NCBI RefSeq assembly: GCF_000002235.5
Contig: NW_022145596.1
Span: 879,852-943,851, forward strand
DNA from: Strongylocentrotus purpuratus
Taxonomy: Eukaryota > Echinodermata > Echinoidea > Camarodonta > Strongylocentrotidae
Direction of reading: 5' to 3'
DNA length: 64,000 nt
The notes beneath the pieces are model-generated. The model saw only the letters and a list, made by a program, of their open reading frames with translations. It did no database searches and had not been told where the DNA came from. The translations under genes were made by a program, and so were the position numbers. Positions 9,667 through 21,630 of the stretch are shown one piece after another (within the stretch, counting starts at the first letter, position 1; every line of letters starts with the position of its first letter).

Positions 9667-12600
9667 ACTGTTGCCCAGAGGCATGCGAGCCCTCTTTTTC
9701 TTTAAAACATACAAAAATACCATTGATTCACATGCATTATTTGTACTATATTTTAAAGGAAGGTTTTGTAAACTTCATCTTTTAGATCTAACAATATGTT
9801 TTGGTTTTGATCTATCCCGAGTTTTGTCATTATGCTGCTATTGCCTAACATTACTGGTTTAAGTAGGAATGAGCGAAGGCAACTCATGTTAAGTTGTCAA
9901 ATCTACTCACTTCTAGTGCATATGTAATAAGATGAAATGCTTTATAGTTCTGATATTTTGTAAGAGAAATAAGAAAGTATGACAAAAATAAGAAAATCAT
10001 TCCATTATTATTTAACTGTCAATTCCACAGAGGTAAAGTATTTGATATGTGAAGTCGATCAGAATCACCCTACAGGGTTTTTAAAAGTGTATTGAAATAT
10101 GCTGTTTTTCTGCGAGTTAAAGATTATGAGAGGAATACCAAATTGCTATAAAGCCTTGAATTGATGATAATATGCACTTGCAAACTTGCAGAACTCAGTC
10201 AAGCAATTTGCTGTTTGTAACATGAAGATATGCCAACTTTTTTTCTTCATTTATCTACTGTAAAACTAGAAACTTTCACATGCATGAAATATTCAAGAGA
10301 TTTGTAAGTGATTAAGATTCATGGAATTTCCATGCTGTCAATTCATCCAATCATAACTGACCCAAAGCTAATTATTTGCAATTTATGAAAGTTTCTTTAC
10401 ATGGGAATGGCCAACCATAACAATTTAAGAAAGTTTCTTGTCACAGGAGCTAGTATCTGGTTTTACAAGAAGAGTAAGACTGAAAGTCTGGCTACAAATC
10501 TGGTTGCCCATTTATAATTTCCTACAAAATTCATAGAGAAATTTTTGATTGTGTATATGTGTAAAGTGTATGCAAATAATATTGTACTGAGATAGGAAAG
10601 AATGTGCACAACATCATGCAAGGTGGAGAATGCTATTATTTATTGTTCAGAGTATTTTAAGGTAGAATTTTATGACTGTTCTTTATTCATATGATTGTTA
10701 GAACTATTAATACACTTCTGTTTTTTTTAATGGGTCGTTTGACAGGACCATATGTGTATGTGAATATGTATTATAGATAGCAAAGTTTATATCTTTGAAT
10801 TTGAAGTGTGTGCTAATTATATGCTGGATCAAAATTGTATTATTAATGGTGCAATAATTTTTTTTTTAAAGTATTGCAATATATTATATGCTTCCAAATG
10901 AGATTGATTCATAATGCAATTCTCTATTCTGTTTAATATATTTTTTTATCAGAGAATCTCAAGTCTTTATTTAATTTTATTGTAAATACATAACAGATTT
11001 GTGTGTAGCATACTGCAGGTTAGCTATACAATTAAGAAAATATGTAACTTGGCAAGACACAAGCAGTGACTCAATGTGTAAAGATTGTAGAACCAATTTT
11101 AGAGTGGGGGGGGGGGTATTATATGAATACTTTATACATTGAAAAATTCATATCTTAAATGAAACATTTGTATATTTTCTTTTATACCAATATACATTGT
11201 GTATCTTCTTGTTTTTTTTTAACTTTAGATATTGAGGAAAACTACTGGTGGAGAGAATTATTGGTTTGTGAAATTAAACAGCGATACATCATAAAATGTG
11301 TAGGATGATTTATTTGAAGTAGAATCAATATGAAGGTATGCATATGACAGTAACGTTCTTCAAATAGGAAAGGCTAACGTTCTCAGATAATTATCTGAAA
11401 TCTTTTTGATATTATAACTGTATTTGGCAATAGTCACCCCTTTTATATACTGTATATTAAATAGTGACACATGTTGAATTGGATTTAAAATCAAACAACT
11501 TCATGTCTTCCCATTTATATTTATGAATATAATAAATTTCCAAGTTTCAGATATGAATGAAAAGAGCAACTGTTTCATATTTTGAGACGTTTGTTCAGTC
11601 ATGTATTCTTTGAAACGGACACATGTGTGCAATACACCTGTGTTTTATTTGAGAGAAAATTTGTGCTAATGTCAACTTGTCAGATGCTTTCCTGATGTAT
11701 ATAACAACATCTTGAATCTTGAGATGCCTGAATACACTGATCTATAGCAGCCAGATAAAAAATAGCTTTCCACGATTGCATGCAAAATTCCATACAATAA
11801 GATAATTAGAAATCCCCCTAAAGAATGCATAATACCCCTTTCCTCCACCCCCCCCCCTCCAATCTATACTTATTATTTCTCCATGATGCAAAGGAAATTA
11901 ATACCGAATTGGCAATGCATTTTACTTAAATGTACTGGCTTGAATAATACTGTAAAAGAAATAACATACAACAAGTTATATATTTATCTCATTTTTTAAT
12001 TTTCAAATGACTCAAATCTCATCATATAGAGCACAGCATTCTTCATTATTCATAAAAATAGACATATTTTCTCTGAAACTGACATATATAATGCAGCCTC
12101 AAACAATGTAATTGATTATCAGTATTAATTATATTAATATTCCCAACATGGTCATGATTGGTCTGAAGAAAAAAAAGATACCAATCATGATCTCATTTTA
12201 AAGGTATACTTCAGTTCTGGTGATAAAGACTTTAAAAACATGAACACAATCAGTCTCATATGATAGTAAAAATATAATTGTACACTGGCTAAATCATGTC
12301 TATGCATACAAAATATTTTGTTCAATATTTGCACATTTTGCAGCATACTCTTGTTATTCAGTTTTGTTTTCAGTGGTGAAAACAACCCTAAAATATGCGC
12401 CAATTTTTCTTTCAAAATGCAACAAGTGCACCATCAGAATCCAAGACCACTATTCTAAAAGGAGACGTCTCAAATATCTCAAAAGTAAAAACAAGAAAAA
12501 AATACAGAAAGTACCTACATTGAATACCATTTTCATGTAAAATGATCAACATTTATGCTACCGTAATGCATTTATTTGGTTATTTACTTGGAAAAAACAA

Positions 12601-13262
12601 TTAAAAATTCAGTCAATTTTTTTGGCATGAAGAATAATAACGTAGATATGTATAACAAACTGTTATACTTTTAATTTTGAGGGATGTTCTCCTGTAAACA
12701 ATATTTCATACGTTTAAAACAAAAGTTTTGTGTTGGCATGATAAATGTATGACAAACTTTAACTACTACAATATGAAGGATATTTCTTGTAAGTAATATT
12801 TCATTCTGGCAGCATAAATGGCACGGAAGTTGAGTGGGACCTCGTAAAGAACTCTGTTATATCACACTGTCATATAAGAAAGTGATTTTGTCTGTCAATA
12901 AATCTTTGAATTCCATTGCTTCATATCTATAGGCCCTGATATCACAAGGTTTATTCATAACAAAGGAATTTTCTTTTTTCTACCAAGTTTGGTATGACAA
13001 AGTGCCACTGTATTATATGTTCATATGGAAATAACTTGCAAGAATATGAGTTTTTAAAAAATAACAAAACAGATTCCACCTTCATGATAAACAGAAATCA
13101 GCTAAATACTTGTTCATATAAGAGACCAATCATTATCTCCATACTGCACTGTAGTAACACAATTAATCCAAAGAAAACAATCATATAGAACCTTGAGCTC
13201 TGATATCTTTATCTACATGTCTTAACATAGAAAACAAATATACAATGACACTAAAGGATCTA

Positions 13263-13332
13263 GCTAAAACTTTTCGAATCGAAGGAACATTAAATAGTAC
13301 TATTGATGTTCCTGAGTGCGAATAGTTTTAGC
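13263..13332. other. imperfect 70-nt hairpin
   Basis: GCTAAAACT pairs with AGTTTTAGC at the outside, TTCG with CGAA next, GGAACAT with ATGTTCC further in, and the loop contains the self-complementary AATAGTACTATT. The size is compatible with a pre-miRNA, but it could equally be a small MITE remnant. Confidence 0.45.
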
Positions 13333-14049
13333 TTGTTCCGAGAATGAGTCCTTGTATATTTGTTTTATATCCCTTCCACCTGTTGTATCATTCCTTGGAC
13401 ACTTCTGTAATAACATGTACCATACTCACATTCACATCACATTAAAACAAGAAATAAAAGAAAATTGCACAGCTCAAGTTAAACTTTGAAGGATGTAAAT
13501 ATGTTGAGCTGGCGCTATACACAGCCCTGATAATTACCTGATTTAAATCAGTTTCCGGATTATATATTTTTTTTCCTGTTTTTTTTTTCTACCTGATTTT
13601 ACCCCTTCTCCCCTGATTTTTCCCTTAGTGAACTATCCCAAAAGGCTTTTTCTAGTAAAACTTTTCTTTTCCTTGTTGTGTTCACCCCTAATGCAAAAAT
13701 CTTATGATAAGGGATAAAATTATTGCTAAACTCATCAAAGAAAATAAAAAAATCCTCACCAAAAAATTGGAACAGGCAAAAAAATTGAAGCTGACAACAC
13801 AACATTGGTATAAAATGAAAATAAAAAATAAAAACAAAACCGCCCCCCCCCCCCTCCATAAAGCTAGTTTTAGATTGTTCCCAAAAGAAATTCAGCCAAA
13901 AATCACAAAAATTCTGTATATTTCAGGAAGAAAATATCTCATCAATGAATCTATAATAATAAGTTTTATAATGTCTCATTATTTTGGAATTCATTCTATA
14001 TGCAGAGGATTCCTATTCCCCAAAGTTCTACCCCTGTACTACCATACCT

Positions 14050-14050
<1 letters not shown>

Positions 14051-14080
<30 letters not shown>
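14051..14080 (+). repeat. C homopolymer, 30 bp
   Basis: Thirty consecutive C on the + strand, in a patch of CCCC-rich words resembling the centre of the 21631-23481 palindrome. Confidence 0.9.
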
Positions 14081-14083
<3 letters not shown>

Positions 14084-15785
14084 CATAACTACCCCAGGAT
14101 AGTTAGTACCCTTGAGACAATTACCCCCTCCCCTTGGAAGCTGTTTCTATAAACTACACCCTCAGTAACACCGAGAGGGCGAGGGGAAGAAAATGTTTGG
14201 AGATTGGTTGTTTAGAGAGGTTCTAATGATACACAATTATTCATTTATCTTAAAGAAGCAAGCCTCCAAAATAGCTTCTAAACAATTTACAGAAAAAGTA
14301 CCAGTGGAATTAAAAACTGCAACAGCCCCCAAAAGTTTCACATGCAAGTTGTAATAATTTGTTTTATTTGCTTGACACATGGATATAGCACTCCTTGTTT
14401 AGATCTTTAACCTTCCCAATGCCACTCACAATAGATGTTCCAAATATATGATGGCATACAAAATTTCAAATGCCTATTATTATAACTAATCAAAATTAAA
14501 TTCTACCATGGTACTTGACACATCATTATCAAATTCTAAGTTGGGCAGCCAGCAAGCAAACAAATCTGATAAAATGTGAATGTGTCTCCTTGGTCAGTAT
14601 TGGTCAAGATTCAAGAAACTTAACATAACTTGTTCTAACTTTCAGAGTAACAAAGATGTAATAAAAGGTACATCATATCTCACTTGAAGTGGCAAAGCAC
14701 TGCAGAATTTCCTCCACAAGTATTTCAGTTGTGCTGCAGTGGCAAGGTGAAAATAATCCTCTAAAGTACCTGTATTTCAGTGCATATTACATTTGACCTG
14801 TGATCTGAATAGTTGATTGGGATACCTGGACTTACATCCATCTACATGTAAGAGGGTTACATTAAAAACATACATGTGTTAGATGGGCAAGGTTTCATCG
14901 TGTAAAAGTGAATCACATGAAAATTATAGTATTTCATTTAATTTCAGATCTTTGAATAGTGCAACAATTCAATACCAACAAAATATTATGTCCTCTTAAT
15001 CTATTAACTAGGGAATATTGTATTTCCAACAAACTAAGAGTTTCCTGATATTATAGATATAATGACTGCTATGAGAGCCAGTATCCTTTTCTTGAGTTAA
15101 AAAATTACAGAAAATCTGAGACACTATCTGTAAATGTTCGCTGGAAAGATGACTGAATGTTACAATCATTTGGGAATCGCAGACGATATGCACTGTATGG
15201 TATCCGCGCTCGCACAAAGTAAGTTTTAACACCTAAACCAACGGGGATCTCATCAAAATGTTACTATTTTTCCAGTTCCCAGAATCTTTTGGGAATCTCA
15301 CTCATGAACTATTAACCATTACTGGCATTGTTCGATTCTTTATGGGAATGGCTAAAATCACGACTCCAATTTCGACCAATCAGATGGCTAGATTTCTAAA
15401 GAGAGGTATATAAATATATTACAGCCCGATGTACATGGATGTAAAAATTCAACCTGTACATTATTAAATATCATAATATTTGGGGCTTACATAATGATAC
15501 AAATGCCAACTCTGACAGCATTTTGTATCTAGATGACAGAAAATCACAGGCAGTAAGAAGGCTGTTGTTGCCATTGACAATTCATAGCGGTTAAGCCTCT
15601 TGCGGGCAGCTAAAGATAAAGTCAAAGCAATGCAAACTAGGACTAGAGAAAATGTTTTTGCTCAGCTAACTGTTGCATGCATGGATTCTAAATGTACACC
15701 ATTCAACTGAGGTACTAATGGACGGTTCTAATGGTGGTCACATCGAAACAAGAAAAGAAATAAATCTTTCATCTTCAATTCATAC

Positions 15786-15960
15786 CAAATATTCTGTTGA
15801 TTCCAACTCCAATGTTTATATATATATATATATATACTCATTGTAAATTACACTTGCTTATGACCAAATATAGCAATCATAACATTATTTGTTGATTCCA
15901 TTCCAAAGTTTATATATATTACTTGTATATGAAACTTGCTTATTACCAAATACAGCATGA
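15786..15960. repeat. two-copy tandem duplication with AT microsatellite
   Basis: TGTTGATTCCAACTCCAATG, an AT run, then CACTTGCTTATGACCAAATA is repeated in diverged form as TTGTTGATTCCATTCCAAAG, then AACTTGCTTATTACCAAATA. Unit about 90-100 bp. Confidence 0.65.
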
Positions 15961-16397
15961 ATAGTATTAATCTGTGCAATCCAATTCCAAACATTATTCA
16001 ATTGCTCTAAAATTGCCTTACTAGATTTAGCCGTAGAGGGCGATCTGTGTCCAGTTAATTTGGCAGTGAGTGATATCACATCTTCTTATTTTCTGTCCTG
16101 AATAAAATGTCTACATCTGCATAACAGGCAAGTGCATAATTAAAAAAAAAACACATTGATAGATAAGTTACGTCATATTGTATGCGCTTGTGACATGAGT
16201 ACAGTTATTAACCCTTAAACCATAAAAGTCTATTAACTGAATAGTACACCACAACAAGTCAAGTTTTGTCACATACGTAATGTGCAGAACCATATACTCC
16301 ACACAATGTGGCAATCTATAGTTCAGTCCGCAGCATATAACAAGAGTCAATCTTACTTTATGCGATATGACTTGGCCTTCATGATGTGGCATGAACA

Positions 16398-16625
16398 TTG
16401 GTCTATCCGGTGTGGTCTTTGATTTGACGACAGCACCTAGTCCGTACCTTGTGGTGCTGATGTTGGTCTATCTAATATGATCTATGATTGCATGGCAGGA
16501 CCTGGTCTATATCTGGTGCTAATATTGGTCTATCCAATGTGGTCTATGATTACATGGCAGGACCTGGTCTATATCTGGTGCTAATATTGGTCTATCCAAT
16601 GTGGTCTATGGTTCCTCATCCATGA
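16398..16625. repeat. 62-bp minisatellite overlapping the carrier stop codon
   Basis: Four units begin with TTGGTCTATC at 16398, 16463, 16525 and 16587 (spacing 65, 62, 62). The third and fourth are nearly identical. The last unit runs into the final coding exon of the - strand carrier, so the stop (16581-16583) and last codons lie in repeat sequence. Confidence 0.85.
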
Positions 16626-19600
16626 TCTACTAACTTCATATGCAAGCAGCATAGCAGCATTAGCTGGGAAAGCTCGTAAAATGCAGGGATAGACACCGCT
16701 GAATAGCGACGATACACCTTTAATAAATATTGAGAAAAAGAAGAAATAACAAGGAATTTGTCTTTGTTTCAAGTTAAAGGCATGGTTGTTCATTAGTAGC
16801 GTTATCGATCGAAGTGATAGTTTAACAGGGCTTTTACATATTTTTCAAATTAAATTGACTTCATATTTTGAACACTTTTTACGCTTCTATTATTAAGATG
16901 TAATAGCATTTGAATGAGATAATCAATGTTTTGTACAAAATATGAAAACTAATCAAAACTTAATTCCTCTTTTTTTTAGATTTTTAAAACTGACTCAAAT
17001 TTGTTGCTATCAATCATTTGATTTTAATTCAATGCCACTTTCTATCAAATTTGAGCTTCTGTTGACGGAGAAACTAATGAGGAAAAATTAAGAGCTATAC
17101 CAGTACTCACCCTCGACCTTGAGCATTTTGGTTAACGTTGGAAGGAAACCAGGCATCTTGCCTACTAGAGACTGGACTTGAATTCTTGATTTGACGACAT
17201 CAATGGGATAGATAGCTATCCACAGAGATGCACCTGCTATTCCACCTGCTACCGTTAACCTAGCAAAACCTGTCATAGTGAGCAACAGGAGATACCAGAT
17301 GGACTGATTAATAGTTTGGACCTTCACAATGTTTCCTAAGAAGCACCAGGTAGGTAACACCGAAGCCTACTCATAGGAGTCCTTATGATCAGTGTGTACA
17401 TAGTAATTTGCTACTTAACACATCACAGCGTTCCGTCATAATAATAATAGTAATAATAGTGGGTTCTTGTATAGCGCTCATGTCTGTCACATACGTGACA
17501 CTCCTGGCACTCCAAATTATTACCCTGGCTTTAGAACGGCTGCCATACAGTGCTCTAGCATTTCAAGGAATTAATTCCTGCCAGGTACCCATTTACATCA
17601 CCTGGGTTGAGCGTGGCAAATGTAGATTAATGTCTTGCCAAAGGACATTAGTATGGCGACAAGGGTTGGAACCCTGCACCTTGTGGTTCGTAGTCCGAAG
17701 ACAGCCACTGGACTACAGATAGCTTCTACTTACTCAAATCTTCTTTTGTTTTTCCAGGTGGTGTAAGTAACGTCTTGCTCATCTCATAACCGAAGAAGAA
17801 TGCAAAGTACCCCGGCATTTCTCTTAACCATGTACTAGTGAGACCTTGAAACAAGCCTAGCGGACCATCTTTACGGATAAGATCTTTAGTAACTTGCCAT
17901 GGCCCTCTGTAGAAATATAAAAACAAAAGGGGGTAACAAAAAGTTAAGAGGTCTGACATCGCCACAACTCAACATTTGGTTTATGACTGAACATTTTTGA
18001 CAACCATCATCAACGCAATCAGAAAGGGTCAGATAGGACCCATAGAACCACAACAAGGATCTTATCATTAAGTTACTTTTTTAATTTGTAAGAGAATATT
18101 TTTGACCAATCAGTATTGGATAGGTTTTTACTCGTTTATCTATCGATTCTTATATTTAGACCATTTCATGTGGCTAAAAACATTTGTTACAGGGAGGCAG
18201 TGTAAAAAACAAAACCCACTATACCAAATCATAAATGAAGGTACACAAAGAATAATAAATCAAGACATATAGTAGTAGGAGAGACATGTAATCAAACCAT
18301 TTAATGATTAAGTAAAGCCTCGGTCAAAAATGCCGTAACAAACTGCTACGAATGCCGTACAAACGATTTTCAGACAATGTAAATTCGGGAAGACAATGGA
18401 AAAACAGGGAGATTCGTACGAAATTATAGTTCGTACGAACCTTTGTGACTGTAGCATAAGACTAAGACTAAAAATAGTGAAATTACACTCTGCTCATGCT
18501 ATTCAGAACTACAAGATCTAGAGATATTAAAGTGAAAAGCAGTGTGGAAAAGAAACTTACACTTTTTTGATAACAGAGTCTGACGTTGACATAATCTCAC
18601 TCATAGCTTGCATACGGCATTTGATGAGCTCTGTCGGACATAGCACCAGTGATGAGAAGAAGGCTGCACATGACCCACTAAAGGCCTTCTGAACATTTGA
18701 CAAGTCTCTCTCATGCTTTATACCCACAACCTGGCAGACAGCCTTTTGGCAGAGTCCATAGCACATAAATAGACATGCTGTTTCTCCAACGATGGCTGCT
18801 AGAGCAGGAGTGGTACCTTCAAACAAACCTCTAGCACCTTCCCGACCTACAGTGTCTTTCAGACAATGCATTGATGACCGATACAGTTGAGGGTATGTCT
18901 GCATTTTCACTTTGATTGTGTCAAATGGTTGTCCCACAAATGTGCAAGCTACTCCACCTGTAACAAACAAACAACAAAAGAACATTTACAAACATATTAT
19001 CCACTATTTTTGTTTAACTAAAATATACTTACTTCCTCCATATTAAAAATCATATGAGACAATTGGTGTTCAAGAATTATAAATTATAACAATAAATAAT
19101 ATAAGTAGGCATATCAAAGAATTTCAAATTATCTCTAAGGAAGCATTTTATTCATCTTGCCATTAAGACAGGATAGTCTTAGAGAACAAGTTTCCATTTG
19201 AAAATACTCCCAGTTTCTCTCTTTCCTCCTTTGTTATTGTGTCTCCATCCCTAAGCTTCCGCAGTCCTTCTCTTTCTCTCTTTGTTTCTTCTTTTTTTTC
19301 TCTTTTTTTTTCTTTCTCTTGCTCTTTTTCTTTCTATATTTATTTCTTTTAGTCTGTCAGGACTCAGAAGATAACCTATATAACTCTTTTTTTAAATCCT
19401 TACTCAAATTTTTTGGCTTCATTTTTTATATTGATTATTTATTACCGGTATGTAATATATCTTTACAATTTTATTGAATTTGTTTATAATGTGTTATGTT
19501 AATTTGCTGTATTTATGCTACTTTAGTTGTAATTTATCCTTTTCAACTGTATATAGTTGTGATGTATTTTTAGGGCCCCATGAAAAAGCAACTTTTGAAA

Positions 19601-20379
19601 CATCATTAAATAAGTTTTTTCAAATTTAAGCGAGAACAATTTCATGTTCATGGTACCGTCTGTCGTAATGCTGTCATACTGACAAGAAACAAAGTCATCA
19701 TACCCCCCCCCCCCCAACAAAAAACAGTACAGTACTTCAATACAGGTCTATAGTAACCATGGCGAGTTTACATGGAATGACAGAAAGAGCAGGATATAGG
19801 TCACATTTTGTCTCAATCAGACAAACTCTTCAGGGCTCATCAAGGCATGATCCATATCAGGTTTTATAAAAAATGTCAAAGTTCCCTTTTTCTCTCCAAT
19901 TAAACATTGATTCATGATATTCAAGTCATTAACACTACTTTAAATTAGTGAAATGTATGGGATTAATTTGTACCATAACAGAAATACAATCCTCAATTGA
20001 ACTGAAAATTAGCATTTATATTTCCCTTATTAAATATCGATCACTTAAACTTTCAGTAATGTTCATGACAGTCTATGACAGATTAATAGTCATCTTACTA
20101 CTGATAGATAATAACATAATATGTCGTATCCCCATGGCAGCCTCATCCGTATTAATACTGTTCTCCCTGAGGGACCTGCAATCATATTATTACCCCTGCT
20201 TTCCTTGACTACTTTCTGATCTTTTTGTTAAAAGACTCTATTTCTAGTCTAGATCTTATCATACCTATAGCACCAGCTGTGAAATCTACGGATGCCTCAT
20301 ACAGTTCTACCATTCTATTTGATGGGGTCAGTGAAGCAGGTTGACCTGGGTCATGTGATGGTGACGGCACTCCCTCCAT
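16581..20379 (-). CDS. SLC25A15: mitochondrial ornithine carrier (SLC25A15/SLC25A2 type), 5 exons
   Basis: Inner-membrane carrier expected to exchange cytosolic ornithine for matrix citrulline in the urea cycle. Coding exons in transcript order: 20379-20265, 18957-18561, 17906-17734, 17269-17111, 16717-16581; phases fit and the product is about 326 residues (human ORNT1 has about 301). Three carrier repeats are visible with signatures QPFDTIKVKMQ, CPTELIKCRMQ and YPIDVVKSRIQ, followed by RAFPANAAMLLAYE, all close to ORNT1. The start chosen is the first ATG at 20379 (MEGVPSPSHD); the frame is open upstream to a TTG at 20391. This gives an N-terminal extension of about 25 residues before the first helix. 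The end is MRNHRPHWIDQY, partly minisatellite-derived. A paralogue (SLC25A2) or a broader basic amino acid carrier cannot be excluded. Confidence 0.93.
17438..17720 (+). repeat. SINE-like interspersed repeat, copy 2
   Basis: Same family as 7346-7605, here longer, beginning with an AAT-type repeat and ending near CACTGGACTACAG. It lies in the carrier intron between exons 17734-17906 and 17111-17269, antisense to the gene. Its right end is about 14 bp from the splice donor at 17733, close enough to matter for donor recognition. Confidence 0.7.
20120..20205. repeat. short interspersed repeat, copy 1
   Basis: The inverse of this stretch matches 50269-50345: GATTGCAGGTCCCTCAGGGA, then GAACAGTAT-AATAC, then GATGAGGCT, then an AT-rich tail. 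Probably a SINE or LINE tail; class unknown. Confidence 0.65.
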
Positions 20380-20397
20380 GTTTAGCTTCAAAGAAAT

Positions 20398-20399
20398 CT
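20398..20399 (-). promoter_or_regulatory. possible splice acceptor upstream of the carrier start codon
   Basis: On the - strand TTTGTAATTCTAG precedes ATTTCTTTGAAGC and the ATG at 20379. This suggests a 5' UTR intron, with the promoter further right. The pyrimidine tract is weak, so this is tentative. Confidence 0.35.
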
Positions 20400-21630
20400 A
20401 GAATTACAAATAAAATGACAACAAAAAGATGTTACACAATCAAACAAGATTACAGTAATACAGAGTGCTGGAGATACGGACGACAAATAAATGTACAAGA
20501 TTGACACCAGTATTATTACCTTATTGGCAAGGGATATGCCCCCCAACCCCCTGTAAGATGTGATATGAGTTGATTCTCCACACTCGATCCAGGCTCCAGA
20601 GAACCAAAATGTTCCTTCAAGATTGATAAGGTTATAGTCATCATCTTTCTTATTAACTCCAGGGAGCTGGTTGGTTCACATTTCGAAGAGGTAGTAATTA
20701 CAATTTTGACTTACAACGTTGACTTACATTACATTACGTTGATCCGGTCTCAGCCTCATTTTTCCTAAATTGGCGCCTGCTTCAAGGGCCCTTCTGATTG
20801 GCTATCAATTGCTGGCTGTCATTTGCTCAATGTTATAAGATATTGGTGCGAGGAGAAAGCTTGCAATTTTCTGTTTGATATGATCCCAAAATCATGATAT
20901 TTTAGTCAAACCTTGTATTTGTTCAGATTTTTTCAGCATTCTTTAAAGGTTAACTATTTCACTTAAGTTTAAGTCTTACTGAGTTTGAAAAATTCTCATT
21001 TTCATCATATTTAAAGGTAATACAAAGTTTTGGGAAATTTTGAAAATTGGGTGGATAGTGAATCTTTACAATTTTGATATATTTGGATGCCCCTGTGGAT
21101 GTATTATAAGCACTAAAAAAATTAACCCCTAAAACACTTCTGTTTTCGAGAAAAATTGTATATAAAAATTTACCGATGCTCCCGGTAAATTTTGATAAAT
21201 TTCAAAAGCGCCTACGGCCGTACAATGGTAGCTGCGACCATGATAATCTCAGAATATGTAGATGTGATATATAATTTCCAAACGGGAAGAGCTAAACGGT
21301 CGATTTTAGTCAAGAAACATTGTTTCATAGCTAAATTGATATCTTGACCTTGAGAGGGAGCTATACAACATAAAGAGTTTATTATTTATAATTTCATACC
21401 TTCGATTTCAACCGGGACAACGACCAATGAATATTGTAGGAACGCATATGCTTTCAATATGTTCATTTGAAACAAATTCATGACCCCATACCAAAACTTT
21501 GTAATACCTTTAAGGTACAAACTTGCAAGTTGTACTGAAATGTTCGTTGATTTTTCTAATTGATGTGTGGTTCTATGCTGAGTGTGCGTCAGTTATGTGT
21601 GAAGTGCGTCACCCGTTGAACATGTCAGTG
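20400..21630. other. upstream region of the carrier gene
   Basis: No coding region recognised. An inverted CCAAT word (GATTGGC) lies near 20797, compatible with a promoter of the - strand gene, but no TATA box or start site can be named. A short repeat related to 50269-50345 lies at its left, at 20120-20205 (within the gene). Confidence 0.4.

Larger units (their letters stand above)
8800..12960. other. VSP 3' UTR and intergenic DNA
   Basis: No conserved coding region. AATAAA words on the + strand occur near 9447 and 12896, so the true 3' end cannot be fixed from sequence. Contains the MITEs at 8916-9100 and 9521-9666 and a LINE-type tail near 9338-9460. The remainder is AT-rich and featureless to me. 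Confidence 0.5.
12961..16397. other. intergenic DNA between convergent VSP and ornithine-carrier genes
   Basis: No gene recognised. Holds the hairpin 13263-13332, a T- and A-rich patch with a C run near 13842-13854, a 30-bp C homopolymer at 14051-14080, and a diverged two-copy duplication near 15786-15960 around a short AT microsatellite. The right part is probably carrier 3' UTR. Confidence 0.5.

Noticed and set aside
9477-9785. 102-residue frame downstream of VSP
   Set aside because: Its middle is the CACTA MITE 9521-9666; no domain.
17655-17670. GGGTTGGAACCCTG considered as a tRNA T-arm or Pol III B box
   Set aside because: No matching A box or cloverleaf nearby; it belongs to a SINE-like repeat of unclear class.
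20209-20391. Carrier start placed at the codon at 20391
   Set aside because: That codon is TTG; the first ATG in frame is at 20379.
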